NCBI GenBank assembly: GCA_945874695.1
Contig: CAMCHP010000024.1
Span: 1 to 38,464 of the forward strand
Length of the DNA stretch: 38,464 nucleotides
Reading direction: 5' to 3'
Origin: Chryseobacterium gleum
Lineage (GTDB): Bacteria; Bacteroidota; Bacteroidia; Flavobacteriales_D; Sanyastnellaceae
The translations under genes and the position numbers were made by a program. Position 1 is the first letter of the stretch, and each line of letters starts with the position of its first letter. The notes beneath the pieces were generated by a model that was not told the origin of the DNA, did no database searches, and worked only from the letters and a program-made list of their open reading frames with translations. This document shows positions 24,531-33,343 of the stretch, one piece after another.

Positions 24531-27209
24531 ATGTTCAAAAGTAATTCCCAAACGGGAGGCTTGACAACGGTGCTGGGTCGAATTTTCCCCCTGCTGCTGT
24601 TGATAATACAAGCCTTGACCGTTTCAGCCCAGCAGGAGGGAAATAGGGTACCTGCACCTGTGTTGTTAACTGATACAACGATCGTGCCGCAAGTGCCACT
24701 TGACTCGTTGCGCGCAGTTAACAGCGACTCCACGCTTGTTATTAACGATACCTTAGACACGAATCGTACGTCAGACAGCGACCTGCTCGATGCGTCGATC
24801 TTCTATGATGCACGTGACACAATCATACTCGATGCACTCACCAACAGTGTTTTCTTGTATGGGGAGGCCATTGTCAAGTATGAAGGAATGACCTTAACGG
24901 CTGCATATATTCAGTATAACTTTAATAACAATGAAGCTTGTGCAACAGGGATGCCTGACTCATTAGGCGTGCTTCAAGGAAAACCTGTGTTTGATGATAA
25001 CGGTCAATCGTTTACCCAAGAATCACTGTGTTACAACTTCAAAACTAAGAAGGGCTATAGTTTAAAGTCAGTAACGCAAGAAGGAGATGCAGTTTTCCAC
25101 GCAGGCCAATCGAAGCGGCATACCAACGCGTGGATTCACATCAAGAATGGCAAGTTTACAACTTGCGATGCCGAAAATCCGCACTTCCATTTTCACCTGA
25201 CTAAAGCAATCATTGTCCCCGATAAAAAAATTGTAAGCGGCCCCCTTTACCTAAAGGTTCGAAAGATTCCGCTGCCACTTGCGCTTCCCTTTGCATGGTT
25301 TCCAAACAAAAATGAATCGACGCACGGTGTAGTTTTCCCAGCCTATGGCAACGCCAATGATCTCGGCTTTTTTTTGAAAGATGGCGGATACTACATACCC
25401 ATTGGCCGATTCGCTGACACACGTATTCTGGGTGATATTTATTCGCGCGGGAGCTGGAGCGTGCGCAATGTGACCAACTACCGAAAACGGTACCGATATA
25501 ACGGGTCATTCAATGTTTCGCGCACGGTTGTTCGACGTAGCATTCCTGAATTGCCAGATTTTAGTAAGGCAACAGAATTCTTTGTGCGATGGAACCACAC
25601 CCAAGACCCGAAAGCTCGCCCAGGTTCGAATTTCTCGACCAACGTAAACTTCGGTACAGCGAATAACTTTAGAAACAACCTCAACAGCACCCAAAACGAC
25701 TTCCTCTCGAATACCTTTACCTCGAGTGCGCAGTGGAATAAGTCGTTCAGTGGTTCTCCGCTCAGCTTAGCGGTGAATGCACGGCATTCGCAAAACTCGC
25801 TCACTGGTAACGTTGAATTGCTGCTACCTGGTGTTACGCTCAACAGAAACCGTACAAACCTCCCCATTTCGAAATGGTTAGGTAAGAAGGTCACTTCGCG
25901 CAAATGGTACGATCAGATCGGATTCACCTACGCCGCCAACTATGAAAATCTAATCACTGAGCAGGCGAGCGATTTCAGACTTGACCGCATGGGCCAATTG
26001 GCGCGCAGCGGACGTGACGGAATTCGGCAGAGTGCAACACTGTCTAGTCAAGCCAAAATTGGTTTTGTGACATTTACACCCCAGTTCAATTACAATGAGT
26101 ACTGGGCGTTCAAATACGTTACGCCACAAGCTGACCCCGAAGATGGAACTTTTGCCTTGGATACCTTAAATGGATTTCGCTCAGCGCGTGATTGGCGTTT
26201 AAGTGGGAGTTTAAATACCCGCTTTTATGGAACATTCAATGTGAAAAACGGCAAGAATTTGAAGGCCATTCGACATGTAATTACCCCACAAGCGGGTTTA
26301 TCGTATGTGCCAGCATTTTCGAGGTCTAGTGCGTTTTATGCAGGCGACGAGGGTACGCTAACCGATTATGACACCTTTCAAATCGCGCGGTTTCGTCCGA
26401 CGAATTCGAACGAGCAGTTCAACATCAATTTCTCTTTGGCCAACAACTTAGAAGCCAAGATTCGCGATAAGAAGGCGGGAGGCAAAGCAACAAAAAAGGT
26501 CAAGCTCATTGAGAATTACGCGATCAAGGGCAGTTACAACATGATTGCTGACTCCCTCAATTTAAGCGACATCTCAATGGGTGGTTTCACTACGCTGTTC
26601 AACAATGTCACGCTCAACGTGAATAGCACCCATTCAGCCTACGATCGCGATGCCAATGGCAATCGTATCAATACCTTTTTGGCCGAATCGCAGGGGCGCT
26701 TACTTCGACTCACGCGCGCTTCAGCGGCATTGAGTTTGAACTTCAGGAGTAAAAACCGATCGAATTCAGAACGCGGTCCGAAAACCGAGCAAGCCGAGAT
26801 CCCCGAGGAACAACTCGAATTGATTGAGCAAAATCGAAATCAATTTGTCGACTTCAATGTGCCCTGGACACTCAGTTTAGATTATGCCATGGGTGTTAAT
26901 AAACGATGGAACTCGGTTCTTGGTCAAGATGAGAATGACCTTACCCAAAGCATCTTATTCAGCGGTGATTTCACGGTGTTTGAACGCTGGAAGATCGGAT
27001 TTGACAGCGGGTACGACCTCGTCGAACGCGAATTAACACCAACCTCAATCAACGTCTATTGGGATCTGCATTGTTGGGAACTGACATTCAATTGGATTCC
27101 GTTCGGACTGCGAACGAGCTTTAGCGTTCAATTGAATGTGAAGTCGTCTCTGCTTAAAGACCTTAAGCTTCAAGCGCGAGGCGGTGGAAACAACAACCTC
27201 TTGTGGTAG
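24531..27209 (+). CDS. lptD: LPS-assembly outer membrane protein, LptD family
   Basis: About 892 residues. It begins with signal peptide MFKSNSQTGGLTTVLGRIF...VSAQ. The N-terminal part is an OstA-like beta-jellyroll (about 95-260): DTIILDALTNSVFLYGE, GMTLTAAYIQYNF, and the cysteine-bearing GKFTTCDAENPHFHF. A large beta-barrel follows (LPLALPFAWFPNKNESTHGVVFP, then strands through the Trp- and Tyr-rich C-terminus). In the known pathway LptD inserts lipopolysaccharide into the outer leaflet. This is the Bacteroidota form, which differs from the E. coli protein. The stop abuts the convergent pabA gene. Confidence 0.85.
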   Translation: MFKSNSQTGGLTTVLGRIFPLLLLIIQALTVSAQQEGNRVPAPVLLTDTTIVPQVPLDSLRAVNSDSTLVINDTLDTNRTSDSDLLDASIFYDARDTIILDALTNSVFLYGEAIVKYEGMTLTAAYIQYNFNNNEACATGMPDSLGVLQGKPVFDDNGQSFTQESLCYNFKTKKGYSLKSVTQEGDAVFHAGQSKRHTNAWIHIKNGKFTTCDAENPHFHFHLTKAIIVPDKKIVSGPLYLKVRKIPLPLALPFAWFPNKNESTHGVVFPAYGNANDLGFFLKDGGYYIPIGRFADTRILGDIYSRGSWSVRNVTNYRKRYRYNGSFNVSRTVVRRSIPELPDFSKATEFFVRWNHTQDPKARPGSNFSTNVNFGTANNFRNNLNSTQNDFLSNTFTSSAQWNKSFSGSPLSLAVNARHSQNSLTGNVELLLPGVTLNRNRTNLPISKWLGKKVTSRKWYDQIGFTYAANYENLITEQASDFRLDRMGQLARSGRDGIRQSATLSSQAKIGFVTFTPQFNYNEYWAFKYVTPQADPEDGTFALDTLNGFRSARDWRLSGSLNTRFYGTFNVKNGKNLKAIRHVITPQAGLSYVPAFSRSSAFYAGDEGTLTDYDTFQIARFRPTNSNEQFNINFSLANNLEAKIRDKKAGGKATKKVKLIENYAIKGSYNMIADSLNLSDISMGGFTTLFNNVTLNVNSTHSAYDRDANGNRINTFLAESQGRLLRLTRASAALSLNFRSKNRSNSERGPKTEQAEIPEEQLELIEQNRNQFVDFNVPWTLSLDYAMGVNKRWNSVLGQDENDLTQSILFSGDFTVFERWKIGFDSGYDLVERELTPTSINVYWDLHCWELTFNWIPFGLRTSFSVQLNVKSSLLKDLKLQARGGGNNNLLW

Positions 27210-27782
27210 TTACTTAAAGTCTATTGCAAGCCAATTCTCCAAAATTTGCAGGCCTTTCGGGGTCATAATCGATTCAGGGTGAAACTGTACGCCGCGCAAC
27301 GGGAAATGCTGGTGACGGGTTGCCATTACCCAACCGAATTCATTGCGTGCAATCACCTCTATGCCTTCTCCCAAATGTGCTTCATCGACAACCCAAGAAT
27401 GGTAGTGGCCTGTTACGAATTCTTCGCCCATACCCTGAAATAAGTTGTCTTCACCAACCGTGCGTGTGATGCTTTGTCGTCCATGCCATACCTGATCAAG
27501 GTTGTGCAACTTCCCACCGAAGTATGTGCTCATGGCTTGATGCCCCAAACAAACGCCCAAGATGGGTTTGGTGCGATGAAACTGGTGAATGACATCCATG
27601 AGAATCCCCGCCTCGTGGGGTAAGCCCGGTCCTGGACTCAAAACGATGCGATCAAAATGACCCACCTCAGCGAGCGAAATATCGTCGTTGCGGCGCACCG
27701 TAGCAATCACACCCAGTCTCGCGAAATAATCGAAGAGGTTGTAAGTGAATGAGTCGTAATTATCGAGAAGTAGAAGCTTCAA
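27210..27782 (-). CDS. pabA: Aminodeoxychorismate/anthranilate synthase glutamine amidotransferase subunit
   Basis: A 190-residue class I glutamine amidotransferase that supplies ammonia to a PabB or TrpE partner for p-aminobenzoate (folate) or anthranilate (tryptophan). The start is TTG 27782 (LLLLDNYDSFTYNL); no better start lies upstream. Catalytic Cys78 is in GVCLGHQ, and His168 and Glu170 in HPESI; the oxyanion strand SPGPG is at about 49-53. No partner gene lies nearby, so PabA and TrpG cannot be told apart. Divergent from ridA over 29 bases with interlocking promoter elements; convergent with lptD (stops adjacent). Confidence 0.92.
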   Translation of the reverse strand: MKLLLLDNYDSFTYNLFDYFARLGVIATVRRNDDISLAEVGHFDRIVLSPGPGLPHEAGILMDVIHQFHRTKPILGVCLGHQAMSTYFGGKLHNLDQVWHGRQSITRTVGEDNLFQGMGEEFVTGHYHSWVVDEAHLGEGIEVIARNEFGWVMATRHQHFPLRGVQFHPESIMTPKGLQILENWLAIDFK

Positions 27783-27787
27783 TTCCT

Positions 27788-27795
27788 TAGCTTTG
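27788..27795 (+). promoter_or_regulatory. Probable -7 element for ridA
   Basis: TAGCTTTG, an exact TAnnTTTG match, 16 bases before the ridA ATG at 27812. Confidence 0.5.
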
Positions 27796-27798
27796 GTG

Positions 27799-27806
27799 CA
27801 AAAGTA
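27799..27806 (-). promoter_or_regulatory. Probable -7 element for pabA
   Basis: Minus-strand TACTTTTG, an exact TAnnTTTG match, 16 bases before the TTG start at 27782. It supports that start. Confidence 0.5.
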
Positions 27807-27811
27807 CAGGA

Positions 27812-28192
27812 ATGAAAGAGATTGTGACTACTGCCAATGCACCTCAGCCTATTGGCCCATACAGCCAAGCAGTTCGCGTTGGAAACATGCTGTTTGTAAG
27901 CGGCCAAGTTGCCATTGATCCTGCCTCTGGCGAGGTCAATCGTGGCAATGCTGCCGAGCAGGCTGAACAAGTCATGAAGAATTTGGAAGCCGTGCTCGTG
28001 GCGGCAGGTTTCACCTTTGCAGATGTGGCCAAGACGACTATTTTCTTGAGTGACATGTCTCTTTTTGCAGCCGTAAATCAAGTCTATGGCAAACATTTCG
28101 TTGCCAATTACCCAGCACGTGAAACGGTGGCTGTAGCCGGTTTGCCCTTGGGCGTTGATGTAGAAATTTCTGTAATTGCTGTGCGCACTTAA
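27812..28192 (+). CDS. ridA: RidA family reactive-intermediate deaminase
   Basis: A 126-residue YjgF/YER057c/UK114 protein that hydrolyses 2-aminoacrylate and related enamines made by PLP enzymes such as serine/threonine dehydratase. Matches include NAPQPIGPYSQAVRVGN, LFVSGQVAIDP, the catalytic Arg in NYPARETVAVAGLP, and the closing DVEISVIAV. Length is normal for a trimer-forming member. Its start lies 29 bases from that of pabA in the opposite direction. A 55-residue ORF follows 45 bases downstream. Confidence 0.95.
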   Translation: MKEIVTTANAPQPIGPYSQAVRVGNMLFVSGQVAIDPASGEVNRGNAAEQAEQVMKNLEAVLVAAGFTFADVAKTTIFLSDMSLFAAVNQVYGKHFVANYPARETVAVAGLPLGVDVEISVIAVRT

Positions 28193-28237
28193 TCGAACAA
28201 ACGCTTACCTCTCGGGGTTTTACTAAAAACGATCGCT

Positions 28238-28405
28238 GTGCTTTTCAAAAAGATACTGTACTACCTCAATCCCTTGAACCTATTCAAAAAGGAAAAAGAG
28301 GCCAACGTGAACCTGCGCGTTATGCACGGAATCAATAAGATTTCGTTTGTGATGTTCCTAGTATGCTTAATTTATATGGTTGTTCGCTGGGCGATGCGCG
28401 GTTAA
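28238..28405 (+). CDS. Small single-span membrane protein (DUF6728-like)
   Basis: A 55-residue reading frame from GTG 28238 to TAA 28403-28405. It has a basic first half (LFKKILYYLNPLNLFKKEKE), a NVNLRVMHGINKIS segment, and one hydrophobic span (FVMFLVCLIYMVVRWAM). The pattern MHGINKIS followed by a membrane segment and RW resembles DUF6728, a small Bacteroidota family of unknown function; that match is from memory and tentative. Its stop overlaps the stop of the convergent PorP/SprF gene by 4 bases, and it follows ridA by 45 bases, which fits a co-transcribed pair. Confidence 0.65.
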   Translation: MLFKKILYYLNPLNLFKKEKEANVNLRVMHGINKISFVMFLVCLIYMVVRWAMRG

Positions 28406-29397
28406 CGCAAGCGGATGCGATTTCCGGGGAACCACCCGGTCCAAATCAAGCTGATTTCCCAAGCGCTCTGTAGCCGTTGAATTTGCTGCAACCGGCTCGC
28501 GGTGATGTCATATGACAAACCTATACGCAGCGCGCGTTGGTACTCGAATCCGGCTGACACAAGCACCGCATCGTCCCACCGATAATGAAGACCTCCGAAA
28601 ACAGCGTTGCTGGCAAGGGCATTGGTATACTTTGAATCACTGCCCAAACGGTAAACCGCGCGTGCTCCAGCTACAGCGGTAATTGCACCTCCTTGTTTTG
28701 CAGCAATGAAGTCATAATCGACCAGTACAGGCCCGTAGATTTCGCGCCACGTAAAATCAATTTGGTGACGGATTAAAACACGATCTAGCGTATTGGCTAA
28801 AAAGCCGTTCGGCTGGAAGTAGTGCCATGCTGCATAGCCTGCGTTGAAGTGCTTGTTTCCTCTTCGTCGGTATTGCATGCCAAATGCTGCATCCATCGAG
28901 GTGGCACGATCTTTTCCAAAAAGCTCACCGCTGGGTAACGAGGGGTCATGCGCAATGCCATTGAACTGCGAATCCCAGGCAAGCCCATCAAAGTCTATGG
29001 TGCGCTGTCTGTATCCGGCCGTTAGGCCGAAACCTAAAAAATCTTCAGAATTCAGCACCAAGTGAAAAGCAGCTTGGCCAGCCACTTCAAAGTTTCGCAT
29101 TTCAGAGCCTGCAGCTCGGTCATTGCGGACGAACAAACCGAATCCGTTTGAACCACCCTTTCGTTTGAATGCGGCCAGCTCCATTGCCGCGGTTGTGGTT
29201 ACATAGGGTTGCGTAACGCTGCCCCACTGGTTGCGGTAGTTCGTCGCAGCTCGGTAATCTCCTTCGATGTCGCCAGTAGCAGCAGGATTGATAAGACTGG
29301 ACAAGGTCCAAAATTGGCTCACGATGGCATCTTGCGCGATGGTATGCGCACTTGCTAACAGGGCTAGGGCTAGCACGATATGTCGCAGTTGCCTCAT
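28402..29397 (-). CDS. PorP/SprF family type IX secretion system membrane protein
   Basis: A 331-residue outer-membrane beta-barrel protein with signal peptide MRQLRHIVLALALLASAHTIAQ. The PorP/SprF pattern is clear: DAIVSQFWTLSSLINPAATGD near the mature N-terminus, YRNQW, and GFGLFVRNDRAAG, then alternating strands to ISLIWTGWFPGNRIRLR. Members of this family assist secretion and surface attachment of type B-sorted adhesins, as SprF does for SprB in gliding Flavobacterium. Its ATG overlaps the stop of the large adhesin gene (ATGA), the classical SprB-SprF pairing. Convergent with the small membrane-protein gene. Confidence 0.93.
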   Translation of the reverse strand: MRQLRHIVLALALLASAHTIAQDAIVSQFWTLSSLINPAATGDIEGDYRAATNYRNQWGSVTQPYVTTTAAMELAAFKRKGGSNGFGLFVRNDRAAGSEMRNFEVAGQAAFHLVLNSEDFLGFGLTAGYRQRTIDFDGLAWDSQFNGIAHDPSLPSGELFGKDRATSMDAAFGMQYRRRGNKHFNAGYAAWHYFQPNGFLANTLDRVLIRHQIDFTWREIYGPVLVDYDFIAAKQGGAITAVAGARAVYRLGSDSKYTNALASNAVFGGLHYRWDDAVLVSAGFEYQRALRIGLSYDITASRLQQIQRLQSAWEISLIWTGWFPGNRIRLR

Positions 29398-32300
29398 CGA
29401 ATCAATACGATATTACCGCGTTCCTCAAGTGTCAAACCGTCGTTCAACCGCGCACGAAGGAGCCAAATGTAACTTCCCGATGGCATGGTTTCACCCCTGA
29501 ACTGGCCGTCCCAACCGCGGGCGACGTCTGTCGTTTCAAATACGAGCTCACCCCACCGGTCATATACTGTGAACGAGAGCTCCAAAAAGCCTTGTCCGCG
29601 CACAAATAAAATGTCGTTCAAACCATCTCCGTTGGGCGAGAAAATATCAGGAATGAAAATCGGAGTGGGTGGCAAAATGCAGATGTCGGTCGTATAAGTC
29701 GATAAGCAATCACCTTCATTGTAGAGCAGAAGGGTCGCCGTATAATTTCCGGGCTCTGGGTAGGATACGGTTAAAACCTCGCCCGCACTGTACGAATTCA
29801 CATCACCGTTACCCAAATCCCAAAGGCCAGTAATGCCGTTTTGACTGAAGTCAATGATTTCGATCGGTTGCGAATCCCATGGTATGCAGCTGGCATTTGG
29901 ATTCGTACTGAACAACGCACTCACAGGCGAATAGCTTGGTACCAAGATCAGGGAGTCGAAGCTGCAGCCTTCGACGACATCAACAATAGCCAGCTCTACG
30001 ATGCTTCCTGCGCTAGTGTTGAAGCTATTTGCATCGGTTTCGCCGGGGCCACTCCACGTGATTTCAAAGGTTCCGTCTTGGGTCAATTCAGCACTTGCGA
30101 ATGCACCTTCCTCTCCAAAACAAAGCAAGTCGCTGGTGGTAACAAGCGGTTCAATTGGAGGCAATACAGCAATCCAAATGGAGTCGGTCACGGGGTCTGA
30201 ACACCCGTCGTCGAGGGTGAGGTAGTAGTACTGGCTTTGCGCAGGACTTACACTATTCGTAGAGACTCCAAACAAATCATCACTCCATGTGTAGGTGTAG
30301 AATGTTGCTTCACCACCGCCAGCTGCGCTGCCCGAGACCTGTGTTCCAGAGCCCGGACATAAGGTTTCATCAACTGCAGTGAGTGCCACTTCAAGCGATG
30401 GATAAACAAAAACCGAAATCGTTGTATCACTCGAACAGAAGGCACCTGTGTAGCTATAACTCAAGATGTGTTCGCCTTCACCAGCGAGTGCGGGGTTGAA
30501 TGCGCCATCGGTAGCAACTCCACCCGCACTGCCTCCTTCAGGAAAATAAGTGACTGGAAAGTCACTGTTTTCAAAACAATAAGCAGCCTCGAGCCCTGAA
30601 ATGGTTGCTTGTTGAAAGGCCTCAACCGTGACGAAGACGCTGGCGGTACAGCCCGCTGGGGTACTCCAAATCACTTCGTTTTCGCCCGGATTTGCAGTCC
30701 CAGGATCAAACAAACCGGTAGCTGAATCAACCACACCCGATCCAAGCCAAGAGCCTCCTGAATTCACGGCCGAATTTAAAAGCACGGCATCTTCAGTTGA
30801 GCAAAACCCAAAGGGCCCAACTTCGAACGTTGTGGGGTGTACAATCATGAGTAAACTGTCGGCGCAACCGTTCGCCGTGTATGTAATCCAATGTTCTCCG
30901 TTTCCGGCTAACGCCGGGATGAAGCCGAATAGATCATCTTCCTGAACCACCCCAGCGCCCGTCCATCCGCCTCCAAAAGGAGTGCGTTGGGTATTCTCTT
31001 CATCCAAGAGCAAGCCTTCATCATCAGCACACCACCAAAGGGTATCGATGGGGATGGTTGTTTGTCGGTTGTAATAATAAATGGTGTCACTGCACCCGTT
31101 GGGGGCGTAGTAAATCAGCGCGGTCCAATAATCATCGGGTAAACTGCCTGGGGCATAAAGTCCAGTTTCACTATTTTGGATGCCATCGCCTTCCCAATAT
31201 CCGCCGGTAGGCGAAAAATCAGGCGTAGGCACAAAGGGTGCTTGCTCAGGACAGCTGCTGCGCACCCGTGAACCGGTGAAAATTTCTTTCACAGTGACCG
31301 TAAACAATTGATCACAACCTTGAACGGTATACAAGAGGTTGTACGTTCCTCCTGGAACCTCCTCAGGTGCAAATACACCCAAAAGCGAGTCGATGATCCC
31401 GGGGCCGGTCCACAATCCTCCCAACGGAGAAAACTCCAAGGTATCAGGGAAGTTAGATTGGCAGAGGGTATCTAATTCAAAAACCCCCGTGATGTTGGCC
31501 ACATTCATTAAGAGTGTATCAGAGCAGCCGGCAAGGGTATAAATGAGTTCATAACTCCCTTCTGTAGAGGGGTTGAAAAGGCCTTCCGGGGTAACGAAGT
31601 CGCCAGTCCACAAACCACTTGGTGGATTGGGTTCGAGAAGAAATTCCGGGGCGCCAGGGCATGCAGCTAAAACGCCACCGGCATCGATGGGAGCAATTTC
31701 GATGAATAAGCTATCATAACAGAACTCGCTGAACCCATAGTAAATGGTATTGATTCCGACGTTTGCAAGTTCAGGATCAAAAAAACCAGACAGCTCATCA
31801 ACACCGTCTCCGAGCCATGTCCCACCGGGTGTTGATGCGGTGAGGGTGAACGGTGTAGCTGTTTGACAAAGCAAAGTATCATTGAGGAGGATCGTCGGAT
31901 TCAATACTTCAAGCGTGAAGCTTTCAGTTGTCGACTGTCCGGTGGCAATTTCGGTAATCACCACCGTGTAAGTGGTACTTTCTTCAATGCAGACTTGGTG
32001 CGGACCCGCAGTAGGAGGGAGTGCTTGGTCCCAAAGAAAGCTATGATCATTGCATCCTTCGACGACCGCCGTAAGCTCGACGCATTGGTTCGCGCAAATG
32101 ATATCTTGAGTGGCTTCAATGCTGCCGAGCACACCACAATTGGTTACATCAAAGGTTGTTGCGAGTTGGTAAATCCAGATGCTATCGCACACATCAGGGA
32201 TGCCCATGCGTATACCCACGCTGTAAGCGCAATTGTACGCGAAAGGTTCGTTCAAGGTAATCTGGGCCGTGCTGCCTTCGCCGTTGGTGCAAAGCACAGA

Positions 32301-32891
32301 AGCCGCAATGACCTCTATTTCGCTGCTTCCGAGAACTGTTACACTATCAGCTGATAACCAGTCACATCCAATGGGGTAGCTAAAGTTGACTGTGAAGCTG
32401 TTGCTGTTGCATAAGGGTTCAGCTGGCACCGTGATGAGCGGTGGATCAGGTGGTCCTACAATGGTATTCCAGAAAATGTGAAATCCGCAATAAGCGGCAC
32501 TTTGATCAGATGTAAATTGGAAGGTAACCGCACCGCTTGTTGCAACCACCCCAGGTGGAATGAATCCAGTTCCATTGATCGTCGCAAGCAGGGGAGCGCC
32601 TGTCGAAGTTCCGTCATAAATGTAGAGGAAGTCGAATCCATTTTCGATGCATACTTCTGAAAGAAAGGAGACTTCAATGCTTACACCGCCGGTTTCAACT
32701 GTAAAAACTAAATTCTCATTGTTGCCGTATTCTTCGCCGTCACCGCCGGAGTCAAAAAGGAAGCCATCACAATCAGTAACCAAGGTATCAGCCATGAGAT
32801 ACTCTGGCGCTTCTTGCGTGAATCCATTGATATGAATTGCTAAAAGGCTAGCTAAAACGAGCAACCAGTTTTTATCACAAAACAGTCTCAT
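29394..32891 (-). CDS. Giant type B T9SS adhesin with CUB domain and tandem repeats
   Basis: A 1165-residue surface protein, signal peptide to about residue 26 (WLLVLASLLAIHINGFTQ). A CUB-like domain occupies about 36-145 (four Cys; FLYIYDGTSTGAPLLATING). Two Ig-like regions follow (146-335). Seven tandem repeats of 65-75 residues run from about 337 to 832, each with GG-x-W-x-G-x-G, then G-x-F-x-P and a late Cys. After them come two more Ig-like units, a PKD-like domain (about 985-1070, SYPEPGNYTATLLLYN), and the gliding-motility C-terminal sorting domain (1080-1165: FSPNGDGLNDILFVRG, YDRWGELVFE, GWDGQF, G-x-Y-x-W). It is likely displayed on the surface with the PorP/SprF partner. Confidence 0.92.
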   Translation of the reverse strand: MRLFCDKNWLLVLASLLAIHINGFTQEAPEYLMADTLVTDCDGFLFDSGGDGEEYGNNENLVFTVETGGVSIEVSFLSEVCIENGFDFLYIYDGTSTGAPLLATINGTGFIPPGVVATSGAVTFQFTSDQSAAYCGFHIFWNTIVGPPDPPLITVPAEPLCNSNSFTVNFSYPIGCDWLSADSVTVLGSSEIEVIAASVLCTNGEGSTAQITLNEPFAYNCAYSVGIRMGIPDVCDSIWIYQLATTFDVTNCGVLGSIEATQDIICANQCVELTAVVEGCNDHSFLWDQALPPTAGPHQVCIEESTTYTVVITEIATGQSTTESFTLEVLNPTILLNDTLLCQTATPFTLTASTPGGTWLGDGVDELSGFFDPELANVGINTIYYGFSEFCYDSLFIEIAPIDAGGVLAACPGAPEFLLEPNPPSGLWTGDFVTPEGLFNPSTEGSYELIYTLAGCSDTLLMNVANITGVFELDTLCQSNFPDTLEFSPLGGLWTGPGIIDSLLGVFAPEEVPGGTYNLLYTVQGCDQLFTVTVKEIFTGSRVRSSCPEQAPFVPTPDFSPTGGYWEGDGIQNSETGLYAPGSLPDDYWTALIYYAPNGCSDTIYYYNRQTTIPIDTLWWCADDEGLLLDEENTQRTPFGGGWTGAGVVQEDDLFGFIPALAGNGEHWITYTANGCADSLLMIVHPTTFEVGPFGFCSTEDAVLLNSAVNSGGSWLGSGVVDSATGLFDPGTANPGENEVIWSTPAGCTASVFVTVEAFQQATISGLEAAYCFENSDFPVTYFPEGGSAGGVATDGAFNPALAGEGEHILSYSYTGAFCSSDTTISVFVYPSLEVALTAVDETLCPGSGTQVSGSAAGGGEATFYTYTWSDDLFGVSTNSVSPAQSQYYYLTLDDGCSDPVTDSIWIAVLPPIEPLVTTSDLLCFGEEGAFASAELTQDGTFEITWSGPGETDANSFNTSAGSIVELAIVDVVEGCSFDSLILVPSYSPVSALFSTNPNASCIPWDSQPIEIIDFSQNGITGLWDLGNGDVNSYSAGEVLTVSYPEPGNYTATLLLYNEGDCLSTYTTDICILPPTPIFIPDIFSPNGDGLNDILFVRGQGFLELSFTVYDRWGELVFETTDVARGWDGQFRGETMPSGSYIWLLRARLNDGLTLEERGNIVLIR
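30396..31883 (-). repeat. Seven tandem GG-x-W-x-G repeats within the adhesin
   Basis: Seven successive units share W-x-G-x-G, G-x-F/Y-x-P, a Y or W strand and a Cys near the end. They are diverged at the DNA level, so they are old or under diversifying change, not a recent expansion. The seventh has lost the W-x-G core (GGSAGG). Confidence 0.75.
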
Positions 32892-33343
32892 TCACTCTCG
32901 ACGATTAGAACCGGTGGCGTAACGATTGCGTTGCTCCAATTGCCAGCGCGATCTTTGATTTGAAGCGTAAAGGTTGCTTCTTCTGAGCTTCCATTGCCAA
33001 GAATGAATAGCGGGTTCAGCGTAACAGTGTAACTGCCTTCAATTTGAAGTTCTTCTAAGTCGGGTGTCATTGGAGGAACATGATACCAGTCGTAATTGAG
33101 CAGGCGACTGTCTTTCACGCGCAGGGTGTTCACGTCTGGATTTGGCGATCCCAAATCTCCATCCCCATCTTTAAACTTGATCACGACCTCAACGGCATTG
33201 GTGAACTGCACCACTTCCGATTCAGAAATGGAAACGAAATCTAAGGAAGGAACACGCTCAATGGGTGCTTCCTTTTTGCATCCGCCCGTTAGGGCGAAAA
33301 CCAAAAATAGCAGCGTAAAACGTTGATAACCCATGCTGATCAT
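32888..33343 (-). CDS. Small lipoprotein of unknown function
   Basis: A 151-residue protein; ATG 33343 overlaps the stop of the previous gene (ATGA), and ATG 33334 is an alternative. The signal peptide ends in LTGGC (Cys22), a lipobox. After a short linker (KKEAPIERVPSLDF) there is a beta-rich domain with VVIKFKDGDGDLGSPNP, a Ca-loop-like acidic stretch, and FTLQIKDRAGNWSNAIVTP, an Ig-like strand pattern. I do not recognise a named family. It overlaps the adhesin start by 4 bases (32888-32891), so it is translated just before that gene. Confidence 0.8.
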   Translation of the reverse strand: MISMGYQRFTLLFLVFALTGGCKKEAPIERVPSLDFVSISESEVVQFTNAVEVVIKFKDGDGDLGSPNPDVNTLRVKDSRLLNYDWYHVPPMTPDLEELQIEGSYTVTLNPLFILGNGSSEEATFTLQIKDRAGNWSNAIVTPPVLIVESE

